A stretch of DNA of 64,000 nucleotides from Archaeoglobaceae archaeon (GTDB lineage: Archaea > Halobacteriota > Archaeoglobi > Archaeoglobales > Archaeoglobaceae). The position numbers and the translations under genes are program-made. Every line of letters begins with the position of its first letter. Position 1 is the stretch's first letter. The stretch spans positions 21,829 through 85,828 of the forward strand of contig JANXEF010000003.1 in assembly GCA_025057895.1 (NCBI GenBank). The letters are read 5' to 3'. This document shows positions 8,209-17,101 of this stretch, one piece after another. The notes under the pieces were generated by a model, which had not been told where the DNA came from, ran no database searches, and saw nothing but the letters and a program-made list of their open reading frames with translations.

Positions 8209-9309
8209 ATGAATGTCTTAGAAGAGCTCAAGAAATTTAGAGAAATGGATATCCCATATTCTAGAGTTCTGAGTTCAATGTGCACAGTTTCGCATGAAAT
8301 AGCGATTAAAGCTCATCAACTATTCATAAACACGAATCTCGGTGATCCTGGGATATTTCCAGGAACAGTTGAGCTTGAGAAAAGATTGATAGAAATGATT
8401 GGTGAACTGCTTCATTGTAAAACACCTTTTGGCTACATATGCTCCGGAGGCACTGAAGCAAATATCCAGGGAATCAGGAGTGCAAGAAACATAAAAACAA
8501 AAAATAAACCAAACATTGTAATCCCAAAGACTGCACACTTCTCATTTGAAAAGATCTGCGATATTTTGAGAATTGAAGTGAGAAGGGCTGATGTTGACGA
8601 ATCCTACAAGGTAGAAGTTGGTGAAGTGGAGAGTCTAATCGATGAGAACACAGTAGCTATAGTTGGGATTGCCGGTACAACTGAGCTTGGACAAATAGAT
8701 CCAATTGTAGAGCTTTCAAAGCTTGCTGAGGAAAAAGATATTCCTTTACACATAGATGCTGCCTTTGGTGGGCTCGTGATTCCATTCATGGACAAGCCTT
8801 ATCCTTTCGATTTCATAAATAAGGGTGTAACCTCGATAACAATCGATCCACACAAGATGGGAATGGCAACGATCCCTGCAGGAGGAATAGTGTTCAGAGA
8901 TGAGAAATTCTTGAAATCTCTTGAGGTAGAAACACCTTATCTGACCTCGAGAATGCAGTTTACACTCACAGGAACCCGTCCAGGAACAGGAGTTGCATCA
9001 GCTTACGCCGTACTGAGAGCTTTAGGCTTTTCTGGTATGAGAGAGATCGTTAAGCAATGCTTGAAAAACACGAAAATTCTAGTTGAAGAAATGTCCCAGC
9101 TAGGCTTTGAACCTGTTATAAAACCTGTAATGAATGTCGTAGCTTTCAGAAGTGAGAATGCAGAGGATTTAAAGAGTGAACTCTATCGGAGAAGATGGGT
9201 TATATCGACAATCAGAAATCCCAAGGCTATGAGATTCGTTATAATGCCACATGTAACAGAAGAAGTCATAAAATACTTCATCTCTGAGTTGAAAGAGGTG
9301 ATGAAATGA
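8209..9309 (+). CDS. mfnA: L-tyrosine / L-aspartate decarboxylase MfnA
   Basis: 366 aa from the ATG at 8209 (MNVLEELKKF). The frame is open back to 7927, but that region is mobA on the other strand. PLP-dependent group II decarboxylase: SGGTEANIQ (cofactor phosphate), HIDAAFGG (Asp that pairs with the pyridine N), and DPHKMG with the Schiff-base Lys. In archaea MfnA makes tyramine for methanofuran and can make beta-alanine for CoA. Either fits an organism with C1 pterin chemistry (mtd at 26 kb). It is followed directly by a 49-aa gene and hisC, all overlapping. Confidence 0.9.
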   Translation: MNVLEELKKFREMDIPYSRVLSSMCTVSHEIAIKAHQLFINTNLGDPGIFPGTVELEKRLIEMIGELLHCKTPFGYICSGGTEANIQGIRSARNIKTKNKPNIVIPKTAHFSFEKICDILRIEVRRADVDESYKVEVGEVESLIDENTVAIVGIAGTTELGQIDPIVELSKLAEEKDIPLHIDAAFGGLVIPFMDKPYPFDFINKGVTSITIDPHKMGMATIPAGGIVFRDEKFLKSLEVETPYLTSRMQFTLTGTRPGTGVASAYAVLRALGFSGMREIVKQCLKNTKILVEEMSQLGFEPVIKPVMNVVAFRSENAEDLKSELYRRRWVISTIRNPKAMRFVIMPHVTEEVIKYFISELKEVMK

Positions 9310-9455
9310 AAGCAAGACTCTTTGTAGATGGTATCGAAATCGAGATGAATCCATTTGTAACGATGATGATTGCAAAAGTTATAGAAGCAATGGCAACATC
9401 GCTTAAAGGCGTCGATGAAAAATGGAGACACATCGAAGTAGAAGTGATTAGATGA
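9306..9455 (+). CDS. Small 49-aa protein of unknown function
   Basis: ATG at 9306 overlaps the mfnA stop by four bases and the TGA at 9453-9455 overlaps the hisC ATG at 9452, so the gene is locked between two known genes. The product begins MKARLFVDGIEIEMNPFV, has a central TSLKGVDEKW and ends HIEVEVIR. The alternation suggests a small beta-alpha-beta fold. No transmembrane segment or cysteine is present. I cannot name a family. Tight coupling on both sides makes a real gene likely. Confidence 0.72.
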   Translation: MKARLFVDGIEIEMNPFVTMMIAKVIEAMATSLKGVDEKWRHIEVEVIR

Positions 9456-10477
9456 GAAAGTGTTCTATTTTTGAGGACTACATTGCTGGAAAGAGCATTG
9501 AAGAAGTCAAAGATAAATACAGACTCGATAAAATAGTGAAACTCGCATCCAATGAGAACGCATATGGAGCAAGCCCAAAGGCTCTAGAGGTTCTTCGTAA
9601 TTTTGAGGATCTTCATCGCTATCCAAATCCAGAATACAGAGAGCTGAGAGAAAAGATCTGCGAATACACTGGATGGGAAATGCAAAGGATAGTTGTCGGT
9701 GCAGGAATAGATGGAATTCTTGAAACTCTCTTCAAGATGCTCATAGATGAAGGTGACGAAGTTGTAATTCCAGTACCAACATTTCAATATTATCGAATAC
9801 TCGCAAGGCTTCATTGTGCAAAAGAAGTTCTTGTTGAAAGGGAAGAGGATTTCCAGATTGGTGAAAATATATTTGAGTTCCTAAATGAAAAGACTAAACT
9901 TGTGATAATACCATTTCCAAACAATCCCACAGGCAATTTAGAGAAGAAGAACCTAATTGAAGAAATAATAAACTCAACTAGAGCTATAGTTTTCATCGAC
10001 GAAGCTTATATAGAATTCTCGAATTCAAAAATTGAAATAGATGCAGACAATCTCATATTTGCAAGAACGATGTCAAAAGCATTCGGACTTGCTAATCTCC
10101 GCATAGGTTATGCAAGACTTCCAAAATGGCTTATTAGTCATTTTAGAGCTGCTTCCACACCTTTCCCGATTTCCACAGTTGCAGAAAAGTGTGCAATAGC
10201 CTCACTGGATGATGTTGATTGGATGAGAAAATGCGTGGAAAAGATAAAGGAGGAGAGAGAGAAGATATTTTTTGAACTTCAAAATATCGTGAGACCTTAT
10301 CCTTCCCAAGCGAATTTCATATTCTTCAAGGCAAGAGAGAATGTTGCGGAAGACTTGTTGATGAAAGGTGTGATAATAAGAGATTGTAAGAGCTTTGGTG
10401 TTTCGGGCTATAGAGTAACTGTAGGAAAACCAGAAGAAAATGAATTTTTCCTTGAAAAGCTTAAAGAAGTTCTATGA
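9452..10477 (+). CDS. hisC: Histidinol-phosphate aminotransferase
   Basis: 341 aa, class I/II PLP aminotransferase. Motifs: KLASNENAYGASPKA (N-terminal substrate region), PNNPTGN (about 154-160), FIDEAYIEF, and SKAFGLANLRIGY with the PLP Lys. HisC converts imidazole-acetol phosphate to histidinol phosphate; archaeal members can also act on aromatic amino acids. Other his genes are absent here. It overlaps the small gene upstream and the AK6 gene downstream. Confidence 0.88.
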   Translation: MRKCSIFEDYIAGKSIEEVKDKYRLDKIVKLASNENAYGASPKALEVLRNFEDLHRYPNPEYRELREKICEYTGWEMQRIVVGAGIDGILETLFKMLIDEGDEVVIPVPTFQYYRILARLHCAKEVLVEREEDFQIGENIFEFLNEKTKLVIIPFPNNPTGNLEKKNLIEEIINSTRAIVFIDEAYIEFSNSKIEIDADNLIFARTMSKAFGLANLRIGYARLPKWLISHFRAASTPFPISTVAEKCAIASLDDVDWMRKCVEKIKEEREKIFFELQNIVRPYPSQANFIFFKARENVAEDLLMKGVIIRDCKSFGVSGYRVTVGKPEENEFFLEKLKEVL

Positions 10478-10995
10478 TAGCTTTAACTGGAACTCCAGGT
10501 TGTGGAAAAACGAGTGTTGCAGAAGAGTTGAAGAGGAGAGGTTATAGAGTTATTTCTCTCAAGGAATTTGCGGAAATACATGGGTGTGCTAAAAAATTTG
10601 GAGAGGAAATAATAGTTGATTTGGAAAAACTTTCTAGACATAGCTTTAACGGAATCATCGAAGGACATCTATCGCATTTGCTAAAACCCAAGATCTCGAT
10701 AGTTCTACGATGCAATCCGCTTTTAATAAAGAAAAGACTGATGGAAAGGGGTTGGAGTTACGAGAAAATCATGGAAAACGTAGAGGCAGAACTAATAGAT
10801 CTAATACTCGTAGAAGCTATGCAGAACTCCGAAAAGGTATATGAGATCGATACGAGTGATATGACAATCCCTGAAATTGCAGATGCAATTGAAAAAATCC
10901 TAAAGGGTGAAGAAGGTTTCGAACCTGGAAAGGTTGACTGGATATCAAAGCTTGAAGACAAAATAGAGGAAGTGACGAGATATGGAGGGATTTAA
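10474..10995 (+). CDS. AK6/Fap7-type adenylate kinase
   Basis: 173 aa. Walker [10 protein letters not shown] at residues 5-13 and the short LID region with [11 protein letters not shown] identify the Fap7/hCINAP group rather than classical Adk. Eukaryotic Fap7 works in 18S rRNA maturation with uS11, and archaeal relatives probably act in small-subunit biogenesis as well as NMP phosphorylation. Overlaps hisC by four and ahcY by 14 bases. Confidence 0.85.
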   Translation: MIALTGTPGCGKTSVAEELKRRGYRVISLKEFAEIHGCAKKFGEEIIVDLEKLSRHSFNGIIEGHLSHLLKPKISIVLRCNPLLIKKRLMERGWSYEKIMENVEAELIDLILVEAMQNSEKVYEIDTSDMTIPEIADAIEKILKGEEGFEPGKVDWISKLEDKIEEVTRYGGI

Positions 10996-12187
10996 CAAAA
11001 TCTCTTGGGCAGAAAGACACATGAAAGTTCTTGAAAATATAAGAGAAGAAATGGAAAAAGATAGACCATTAGAGGGGCTTAGAATTGGAATGGCATTACA
11101 TGTTGAAGCAAAAACAGCAGTTCTTGTCAAAACTCTAATTTCTGCAGGGGCGGAAATTGCAATTACAGCTTGCAATCCAATGAGCACTCAAGACGATATA
11201 AGTGAAGCTCTAAGAAGTATTGGAGTGAAGTGCTTCGCGAGACGTGGGATGAGTGTAGATGAATACTATAAAGCAATTCGTAAAGTTGCAGACTTTAAAC
11301 CAGACATCGTAATAGATGATGGTGCTGATTTGATCTTTGAATTGCACAAGAGAGGACAGAGAATTAGAGGGGCAAGTGAAGAAACGACTACTGGGGTCTT
11401 AAGATTGAAAGCAATGGAAAGAGAAGGAGTTCTTTTATTTCCTGTAATAGCTGTCAACGATGCTCTAACAAAATTTCTATTCGATAACCGGTATGGCACT
11501 GGACAATCGACAATTGATGGAATAATGAGAGCCACAAATATGCTCCTCGCGGGGAAAAAAGTGGTTGTAGCTGGTTATGGTTGGTGTGGTAGAGGAATCG
11601 CGATGCGTTGTAAAGGAATGGGGGCGAACGTGATAGTGACAGAAGTAGATGAGATTCGTGCTCTCGAAGCTTTGATGGATGGTTTTGAAGTTATGCCCAT
11701 GAGCAAAGCATGTGAGATCGGAGAAATATTCATAACCGCTACTGGCAACAGAGATGTGATAAGAGAAGAACACATGAGAAAGATGAAAGATGGTGTAATC
11801 TTGGCAAATGCTGGACACTTCAACGTTGAAGTTAGCGTATCTACACTAGAAAAAATGGCAAAGAGCGTGAAAGAAATTAGAAGTAATATTAAAGAATATG
11901 ATCTTGGAGGAAAAAAACTTTATTTACTTGCAGATGGTAGACTAGTGAATCTCGTAGCCGGTGATGGTCATCCGATCGAGGTTATGGATATGAGTTTCTC
12001 AAATCAAGCTTTAGCAGTTCGTTACATTGCGGAAAACTGGAAGGAACTTGATAACAGAGTCTATAGACTACCAGAGGAACTTGATAGAAAAGTTGCAAGA
12101 TTAAAACTTAAAACGCTCGGGATTGAGATAGACAAGCTTACTGAAGAACAGATCCACTATATTTCCGATTGGAGATGTGGAACATGA
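10982..12187 (+). CDS. ahcY: Adenosylhomocysteinase / S-inosylhomocysteine hydrolase
   Basis: 401 aa, shorter than bacterial and eukaryotic enzymes (430-490 aa), as usual in archaea. Visible: [11 protein letters not shown] at the start, [29 protein letters not shown] (substrate pocket), and the NAD-binding [10 protein letters not shown] (about 200-210). It removes the methyl-transfer by-product S-adenosylhomocysteine. Some archaeal members prefer S-inosylhomocysteine; sequence alone does not settle that here. Ends the mfnA-hisC-AK6-ahcY overlapping run, followed by a membrane protein. Confidence 0.9.
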   Translation: MEGFNKISWAERHMKVLENIREEMEKDRPLEGLRIGMALHVEAKTAVLVKTLISAGAEIAITACNPMSTQDDISEALRSIGVKCFARRGMSVDEYYKAIRKVADFKPDIVIDDGADLIFELHKRGQRIRGASEETTTGVLRLKAMEREGVLLFPVIAVNDALTKFLFDNRYGTGQSTIDGIMRATNMLLAGKKVVVAGYGWCGRGIAMRCKGMGANVIVTEVDEIRALEALMDGFEVMPMSKACEIGEIFITATGNRDVIREEHMRKMKDGVILANAGHFNVEVSVSTLEKMAKSVKEIRSNIKEYDLGGKKLYLLADGRLVNLVAGDGHPIEVMDMSFSNQALAVRYIAENWKELDNRVYRLPEELDRKVARLKLKTLGIEIDKLTEEQIHYISDWRCGT

Positions 12188-12597
12188 TGTGGAGCTATAG
12201 AGCTATCAAGAATCCAGTAGCAAGAAAAAAATGGCTTTCTTTTATCTCTTTTTTGATTTTGTTTGGATTTATATACTCGATCTATCGTATTTTAATTGGA
12301 GAAAATGTAATCAAGATCTTTCTCATCTTCACAATTTTTTCTCTTTTCATTTTCCTATACGCCATTATTTCTCTTGGAAAACCTCGTTTTTATCTCATGG
12401 ACGATGATTCTATAATTTACAAGCCCTTCAAAACGAGATTTAGTAAAATAAGCGGATACAGCATTGACGAGAAAAATTTGAGAATAAAACTAGAGTTGAA
12501 GAGTTTAAATATCTTCAGCGTAAAAACACTATACTTTGAAAAGCCTGAAGATTTGCAAAATGCTGAAAAATGGTTAAAAAAGAGATTGAGACGTTGA
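12184..12597 (+). CDS. Small two-TM membrane protein
   Basis: 137 aa from the ATG at 12184, which overlaps the ahcY TGA. Two hydrophobic segments (about residues 15-35 and 40-60) are followed by a soluble domain of mostly beta character with [13 protein letters not shown], like a PH-type or DUF-type membrane-anchored domain. I do not recognise the family. Being coupled to ahcY may be only positional. Confidence 0.7.
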   Translation: MMWSYRAIKNPVARKKWLSFISFLILFGFIYSIYRILIGENVIKIFLIFTIFSLFIFLYAIISLGKPRFYLMDDDSIIYKPFKTRFSKISGYSIDEKNLRIKLELKSLNIFSVKTLYFEKPEDLQNAEKWLKKRLRR

Positions 12598-12712
12598 TTT
12601 TTAAATCAAATCTATCTGGTGCAACAAGAATAAAAAAGGCTCCATATTTAATCAGATGTGAACCGATTAAAAAACAATAGAAAAATAAAAACACAGATTT
12701 TGAATTGGTATA

Positions 12713-12785
12713 AGCCGCCGGCGGGGTTTGAACCCGCGACCTGGTGATTACAAGTCACCCGCTCTTCCAGCTAAGCCACGGCGGC
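12713..12785 (-). tRNA. tRNA-Thr (anticodon TGT)
   Basis: Folds as a 73-nt cloverleaf: acceptor GCCGCCG/CGGCGGC, anticodon stem GGTGA/TCACC with loop CTTGTAA, and T arm GCGGGTTCAAACCCCGC. No intron and no encoded CCA. Confidence 0.95.
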
Positions 12786-12860
12786 ATTCTAGTTTTTAGA
12801 CCCTTTTCCTACATTTTGTTTTAATTTTTGTTTGCGTTTAAAAGATTTAAGCGAAAGTTT

Positions 12861-12867
12861 TTTATAC
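12861..12867 (+). promoter_or_regulatory. TATA box of feoA-feoB
   Basis: TTTATAC is centred 26 bp before the feoA ATG at 12890, so the transcript should start at or next to the start codon. Confidence 0.6.
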
Positions 12868-12874
12868 ATGAAGT

Positions 12875-12890
12875 TTTAGGTTAACCTAAA
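12875..12890. promoter_or_regulatory. Palindromic operator at feoA, DtxR/MntR-like
   Basis: A perfect 16-bp palindrome, TTTAGGTTAACCTAAA, begins 8 bp after the TATA box and ends on the first base of the feoA ATG. It resembles half-sites of metal-dependent DtxR-family boxes (TTAGG...CCTAA). A repressor bound here would cover the transcription start, fitting iron-dependent control of ferrous iron uptake. The regulator gene is not in the window. Confidence 0.7.
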
Positions 12891-13108
12891 TGATTCCACT
12901 CAGTCTTGCACATGGAAAAGTTAAAATAAAAGAGATCAAAGGAAATGGAGATTTTGTAAAGAGACTAGCAGACATGGGATTAACTACTGGACAAATCTTA
13001 GAAATCGTGACAAATGGGCCCCCAGTGATTGTGCGTATAAGAGATTCAGAAATTGCTCTTGGACATGGGATAGCGAAAAGAGTCTTCGTAGAGGTAATAG
13101 ATGTATAA
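12890..13108 (+). CDS. feoA: Ferrous iron transport protein FeoA
   Basis: 72 aa SH3-like protein. RLADMGLTTGQILEIVTNGP and the closing HGIAKRVFVEV are typical FeoA. It is a small cytoplasmic partner of the FeoB transporter. Its stop overlaps the feoB start by eight bases. The start is fixed by the TATA box and palindrome just before it. Confidence 0.9.
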   Translation: MIPLSLAHGKVKIKEIKGNGDFVKRLADMGLTTGQILEIVTNGPPVIVRIRDSEIALGHGIAKRVFVEVIDV

Positions 13109-15083
13109 AATCTATTTAGTGGCTCAACCAAATTCCGGAAAAACAACACTCTTCAACCGTATTACAAATCAGCAATGCTATGTTGCAAACTGGCCTGGAA
13201 AAACTGTTGAAGTTTTTCAGGCAAAAATAGAGCATCATGGTAAAGAAATTCAGCTGATAGATCTTCCTGGGATAAATAGCTTCAAAACTCTAAGCAAAGA
13301 GGAGGAGATAACCAAAGAGTTCATTTTTGGAGATGAGAAAGGAGTTGCAATTTTAATAGTTAATGGAGAATCTCTTTACAGATCCTTCTACTTTGCAGTT
13401 CAAGTGCTCGAGATGAAAAGTGATGTTGTTCTAGCTATAAACAAATTAGACTCTCTTGAAAAGAGGGGAATCCACATAAACCCTGAAATTTTGAACAAGA
13501 GACTTGGTATTGACGTTGTTCTGATAAGTGCTCTTCACGGAACTGGGATAAATCAGCTCATGGATAGATGTATGGATATTCTAGAGAGTAGAATAAGAAA
13601 CAAAAAGCTAAAAATAAACTACGGAAATATTGAAAGTTTTATTGAGAGGCTTGAAAAAATAATAGGAGATAGAGGAACTGCGATAAGAGCTCTTGAAGGA
13701 GATGAAATGGTTCTATCATCGCTATCTGAAAAAATGAGAAGTGAAGTCGAATTTATTGCGAAAGAAATAGCTAGCACTTATGGAAATCCTGAAGAAATAA
13801 TAATAACTCATCGCTATAAATTTGTTGAAGAGGTTCTAAGTTCTTCGGTTAGAGAAGTTAAGATTTCCAAAGTTTATATCGAGGAAAAATTAGATAGATT
13901 ATTTTTTAGCAAATTTGGATTTTTTATATCACTTCTAATACTATTCTTTGCTCTATTCATCTCTTTTTCGATAAACACAGGATTTCCGCTAAACTTGATG
14001 GTTGAATTCATGGGTTTTAGAGATTTTGCCGATATAATAGAGGGGTACAGTCTCGTAGGAATCATTTCGATGTTTTTCGATTCTATCTCCAGTATATTAG
14101 ATGAGAATCTTCCAGAATCTTTTTTGACAAATCTTTTAATTGGAGGAATAATCCCTGGGGTTGGTATTGTGGCATCTTTTTTCCCTCTAATCCTCGTCCT
14201 AAACTTTGTTATGTCTCTCATAGAGGACAGTGGTCTTATGGCAAGAATTGCAGTTTCAATGGACCGCTTTTTTTCCTTCTTCGCTCTCACAGGTAAATCT
14301 GTGTTTCCATTCAGCATAAGTCTCGCATGCAATGTACCGGGAGTTGCTACTTCGAGAGTGCTTGAAACCGATTCAGAAAGACTTAGAGTGGCTTTAGCCT
14401 CTCCTTTCGTGATATGCCAAGCAAGGCTTCTAGTCTTAGTGTTATTCGTAACTTTCATGATAACTTCCCCACTCATTCAAAGTGCTACAATAATTTTGAT
14501 TTATCTTCTCTCAGTCTTTCTTTTCCTAGGAGCAACAAAAATCTACTCAAAAGTAATAAAAAGAGAAATTTCAGAACTACTGATGGAGCTACCGCCCTAC
14601 CATTTTCCCAACTTAAAAGTAAGCTGGTGGATTACTTGGACAAGAAGCAAGGCTTTTATAACAAAAGTTGGAAAAATAATACTCTTGATTTCAATTATTA
14701 TATGGCTTCTCGAATTTTTTGAGATTACGAAAATTTTAGGATCTCTGATCGCAAAAATTTTTTCTCCTTTTGGATTTGAAAGCGCTGAACTTGGATTTGC
14801 CCTATTAATGGGTTTTTTAGCAAAAGAAGTTATAATATCCTCTCTAGCCATCTCTTTTGGAACTTCAGACATCTCAGAAATAATATCAAAACTAGGAATA
14901 ACATTTGATCAAACAATAGCCCTCATAATCTTCATTTCTTTTTACACTCCATGTGTGGCAACTATTTCGGCAATACATACAGAGATAAGAAGTTATAGAC
15001 TTCTCGCACTTTCTATTGCTTTTCAGCTTTTCGTAGCTTATAATCTTGCTTTCTTAGTGTATAAAATTATGAATTTAATATAA
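13101..15083 (+). CDS. feoB: Ferrous iron transporter FeoB
   Basis: 660 aa. The N-terminal G domain has G1 PNSGKTT (about residues 9-15), G3 DLPG and G4 NKLD. A helical spacer (to about 265) is followed by the membrane part with two Gate-type repeats, the first including GIIPGVGIVASFFPLI and ACNVPG, the second YTPCVATISAI. Imports Fe(II). Organisms of this group use iron heavily in respiration and Fe-S proteins. A T-rich hairpin 20 bp downstream may end the transcript. Confidence 0.93.
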   Translation: MYKIYLVAQPNSGKTTLFNRITNQQCYVANWPGKTVEVFQAKIEHHGKEIQLIDLPGINSFKTLSKEEEITKEFIFGDEKGVAILIVNGESLYRSFYFAVQVLEMKSDVVLAINKLDSLEKRGIHINPEILNKRLGIDVVLISALHGTGINQLMDRCMDILESRIRNKKLKINYGNIESFIERLEKIIGDRGTAIRALEGDEMVLSSLSEKMRSEVEFIAKEIASTYGNPEEIIITHRYKFVEEVLSSSVREVKISKVYIEEKLDRLFFSKFGFFISLLILFFALFISFSINTGFPLNLMVEFMGFRDFADIIEGYSLVGIISMFFDSISSILDENLPESFLTNLLIGGIIPGVGIVASFFPLILVLNFVMSLIEDSGLMARIAVSMDRFFSFFALTGKSVFPFSISLACNVPGVATSRVLETDSERLRVALASPFVICQARLLVLVLFVTFMITSPLIQSATIILIYLLSVFLFLGATKIYSKVIKREISELLMELPPYHFPNLKVSWWITWTRSKAFITKVGKIILLISIIIWLLEFFEITKILGSLIAKIFSPFGFESAELGFALLMGFLAKEVIISSLAISFGTSDISEIISKLGITFDQTIALIIFISFYTPCVATISAIHTEIRSYRLLALSIAFQLFVAYNLAFLVYKIMNLI

Positions 15084-15093
15084 AAACTATTCT

Positions 15094-15690
15094 TTAATAA
15101 TCAAGAAGACTTTTTTGTCTTCTTTTTATCAATAATCCTATCTTCTTGAAATTCTCCTCATATTCAGCTCTTAACTGAGGTTTATATAAGATTGCAGCAG
15201 GATGGTAAAATGATACTATCTTGACTCTTCTGCCCCAAGCCTCAACTTCGAATATTTTCCCTTGAAGCTTAGTTATTGAAGAAAATTGAAGACCAAATGT
15301 TTTAAAGATGAAACTAGCAGAGAACCTACCAAGACAAATTATAATGCTCGGTTTTATCACTTCGAGTTGTCTTAGTAAGTAATTTCCACAGACCTCTATC
15401 TCTTCGGGAAGCGGATCGCGATTTTTAGGAGGTCTGCACTTCAAAACGTTGCTTATGAAAACTTCTTCTCTCCTTAGTCCTAGAAGAGAAATAATTTCCA
15501 TAAGTAATTTTCCCGCACTGCCAACAAATGGCTCTCCTCTTGCATCTTCTTCTCTTCCAGGAGCTTCTCCTATAAAAAAGATTTCAGCTTTATCGCTTCC
15601 GCTTCCAGGAACGTATTTGGTTTTTGTCCTGTAAAGTTCACACTTTTTACACTGCAAAATCTCTTCTCGGATTCTTTCGAGAGATTCCAT
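15094..15690 (-). CDS. udg: Family 4 uracil-DNA glycosylase
   Basis: 198 aa. Cluster-binding CKKCELYRTKT at the N-terminus and the later pair of Cys (about 85 and 101) hold a [4Fe-4S] cluster. GEAPGREEDARGEPFVG is the catalytic motif of family 4 and FYHPAAILY the C-terminal motif. It removes uracil produced by cytosine deamination, which matters at high temperature. Start ATG at 15690 lies about 23 bp from an A/T box at 15706-15718. Confidence 0.92.
   Translation of the reverse strand: MESLERIREEILQCKKCELYRTKTKYVPGSGSDKAEIFFIGEAPGREEDARGEPFVGSAGKLLMEIISLLGLRREEVFISNVLKCRPPKNRDPLPEEIEVCGNYLLRQLEVIKPSIIICLGRFSASFIFKTFGLQFSSITKLQGKIFEVEAWGRRVKIVSFYHPAAILYKPQLRAEYEENFKKIGLLIKRRQKSLLDY
15103..15127 (+). 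terminator. Hairpin plus T-run after feoB
   Basis: AAGAAGAC-TTTTTT-GTCTTCTT forms an 8-bp stem with a T6 loop, followed on the plus strand by more T. It starts 20 bp after the feoB stop and lies inside the last codons of udg, which is convergent. T-rich tracts are the known archaeal termination signal; the stem may be incidental. Confidence 0.45.
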
Positions 15691-15705
15691 GTTAAAAGTT
15701 GAAGC

Positions 15706-15718
15706 ATAAATTTAAACC
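15706..15718 (-). promoter_or_regulatory. TATA-like box for udg
   Basis: On the minus strand GGTTTAAATTTAT lies about 22-25 bp before the udg ATG with no SD between. Confidence 0.45.
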
Positions 15719-15780
15719 TTGAGATCTTCACAAATTCAAAAAACAAAAATCTTTTAGAGACCTTTTACAAATCTTGAAAA

Positions 15781-16659
15781 GTGAAAAGACTAAGAATTCT
15801 TAAATCCTTCGACCCATGGAAGTCCAAGATTTGCTCATGTGGGGATAAATTGTCTTTTAATCCATATACTGGCTGTTCTTATCGCTGCGATTACTGCTAC
15901 GCAACATATATCCCTAGATTTTGGGAAGTTAGGGAAAAAAAAGACCTATTAAAAAAGCTCGAAAAAGACCTTGCAGAAATAAGCGATGATACAATAATTT
16001 CGATGTCAAACAGTTCAGACCCATATCCAATCATCGAAAGAGAGAAGATGATCACAAGAGATTGTTTAAAAATTTTCAAAGAATACAACGCAAAGCTCAT
16101 TGTTGTGACAAAAAGTGATATAGTACTCAGAGATTTAGACCTCCTCTCTGAAATCGATTGCGTTATCTGTATTACTATAACAGGTTGTGATAAGCTAGAA
16201 AAGTTTGCTCCTTCTACAGAAAATAGAATTGAGGTATTTAGAGAATTAAGAGACGCCCTCCCTTCCGTTCTTCGTTTCGACCCAATTGTTCCTTTCTTAA
16301 ACGAATCAAGACTTGAAATAATCGAAATGTGTGATCCAGAACATGTTGTTACTTCAACACTAAAGTTAAGGTTTGATTCATATAAAAGAATTAGTAAAAC
16401 ACTTCCTTGGTTGGCTCCAGCACTTAAAAAGCTTTATTTTGATGATGGAGAGAAAATAGGTAGTTACTATTATTTAAAAAGCGATTTCAGAATTTCTCTT
16501 CTAAAGAAGGTTGAAAAATTCTGTGAGTCATTGGGAATAAGCTGTGGATTCTGCAGAGAAGGGATCGAATTTAAGGCAAAAAGTTGTGATGGAAGACACT
16601 TGAGCAGTAGTTTTAAAAACGTAAATGGAAGATACTTTGGGGGATGTAATGTTGTGTAA
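15781..16659 (+). CDS. Radical SAM protein (SplB / Rv2578c-like)
   Basis: 292 aa, GTG start. CSYRCDYC (about residues 31-38) is the CX3CX2C cluster motif in the context NPYTGCSYRCDYCYA, typical of the COG1533 group that includes spore photoproduct lyase relatives. MSNSSDPYPIIE and KLIVVTKSD follow the family pattern. A C-terminal CGFC could bind another metal. The reaction of archaeal members is unknown. It overlaps a MarR-like regulator and is followed by an M20 peptidase. Confidence 0.85.
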   Translation: MKRLRILKSFDPWKSKICSCGDKLSFNPYTGCSYRCDYCYATYIPRFWEVREKKDLLKKLEKDLAEISDDTIISMSNSSDPYPIIEREKMITRDCLKIFKEYNAKLIVVTKSDIVLRDLDLLSEIDCVICITITGCDKLEKFAPSTENRIEVFRELRDALPSVLRFDPIVPFLNESRLEIIEMCDPEHVVTSTLKLRFDSYKRISKTLPWLAPALKKLYFDDGEKIGSYYYLKSDFRISLLKKVEKFCESLGISCGFCREGIEFKAKSCDGRHLSSSFKNVNGRYFGGCNVV

Positions 16660-17101
16660 CTTGTTCCTACACGAGAAGGTTGTTGAAATCTTGCTCGCAA
16701 TACTTTCATCCGAAGAGAACGGAGAAAAAATATATCCTCTTCAGATCTCAAACTCCATCAACTCACCCTACAGCTATGTTTCAAAAGTTTTGAACGAATT
16801 TGAAAAAAATTGCATAATAGAGAGCAAATTCGAAGGTAGAACAAGAGTGCTAAAGCTAACAGAATACGGAAAAAAAATTGCAACGATTCTAAAAGAATTA
16901 AAAGAGTTGCTTGAAAGAGATGTTATTTCAGAAGTCAAACTCGGAACTCTAAAAAGAATATTTGAAAATGGACAGAAAGATTTCTATTCTATAGCTCCAA
17001 TCCTTGCAGAACTCGAACTGCTGATGTCAGAAACAAAAAATGAGTCTGTAGTTAAAGAGGCAATTGAGTTGAGAAGAAGATTGGAGGAATTAATATGCTA
17101 A
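16649..17101 (+). CDS. MarR-like winged-helix regulator
   Basis: 150 aa from the ATG at 16649 (MLCNLFLHEKVVEILL); an ATG eight codons up is possible but overlaps the radical SAM gene more. Winged helix at about 8-80: YPLQISNSINSPYSYVSKVLNEFEKN followed by the wing SKFEGRTRVLKLTEYG. A C-terminal helical pair probably dimerises. Sits between a radical SAM enzyme and a peptidase in one operon. Confidence 0.75.
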   Translation: MLCNLFLHEKVVEILLAILSSEENGEKIYPLQISNSINSPYSYVSKVLNEFEKNCIIESKFEGRTRVLKLTEYGKKIATILKELKELLERDVISEVKLGTLKRIFENGQKDFYSIAPILAELELLMSETKNESVVKEAIELRRRLEELIC

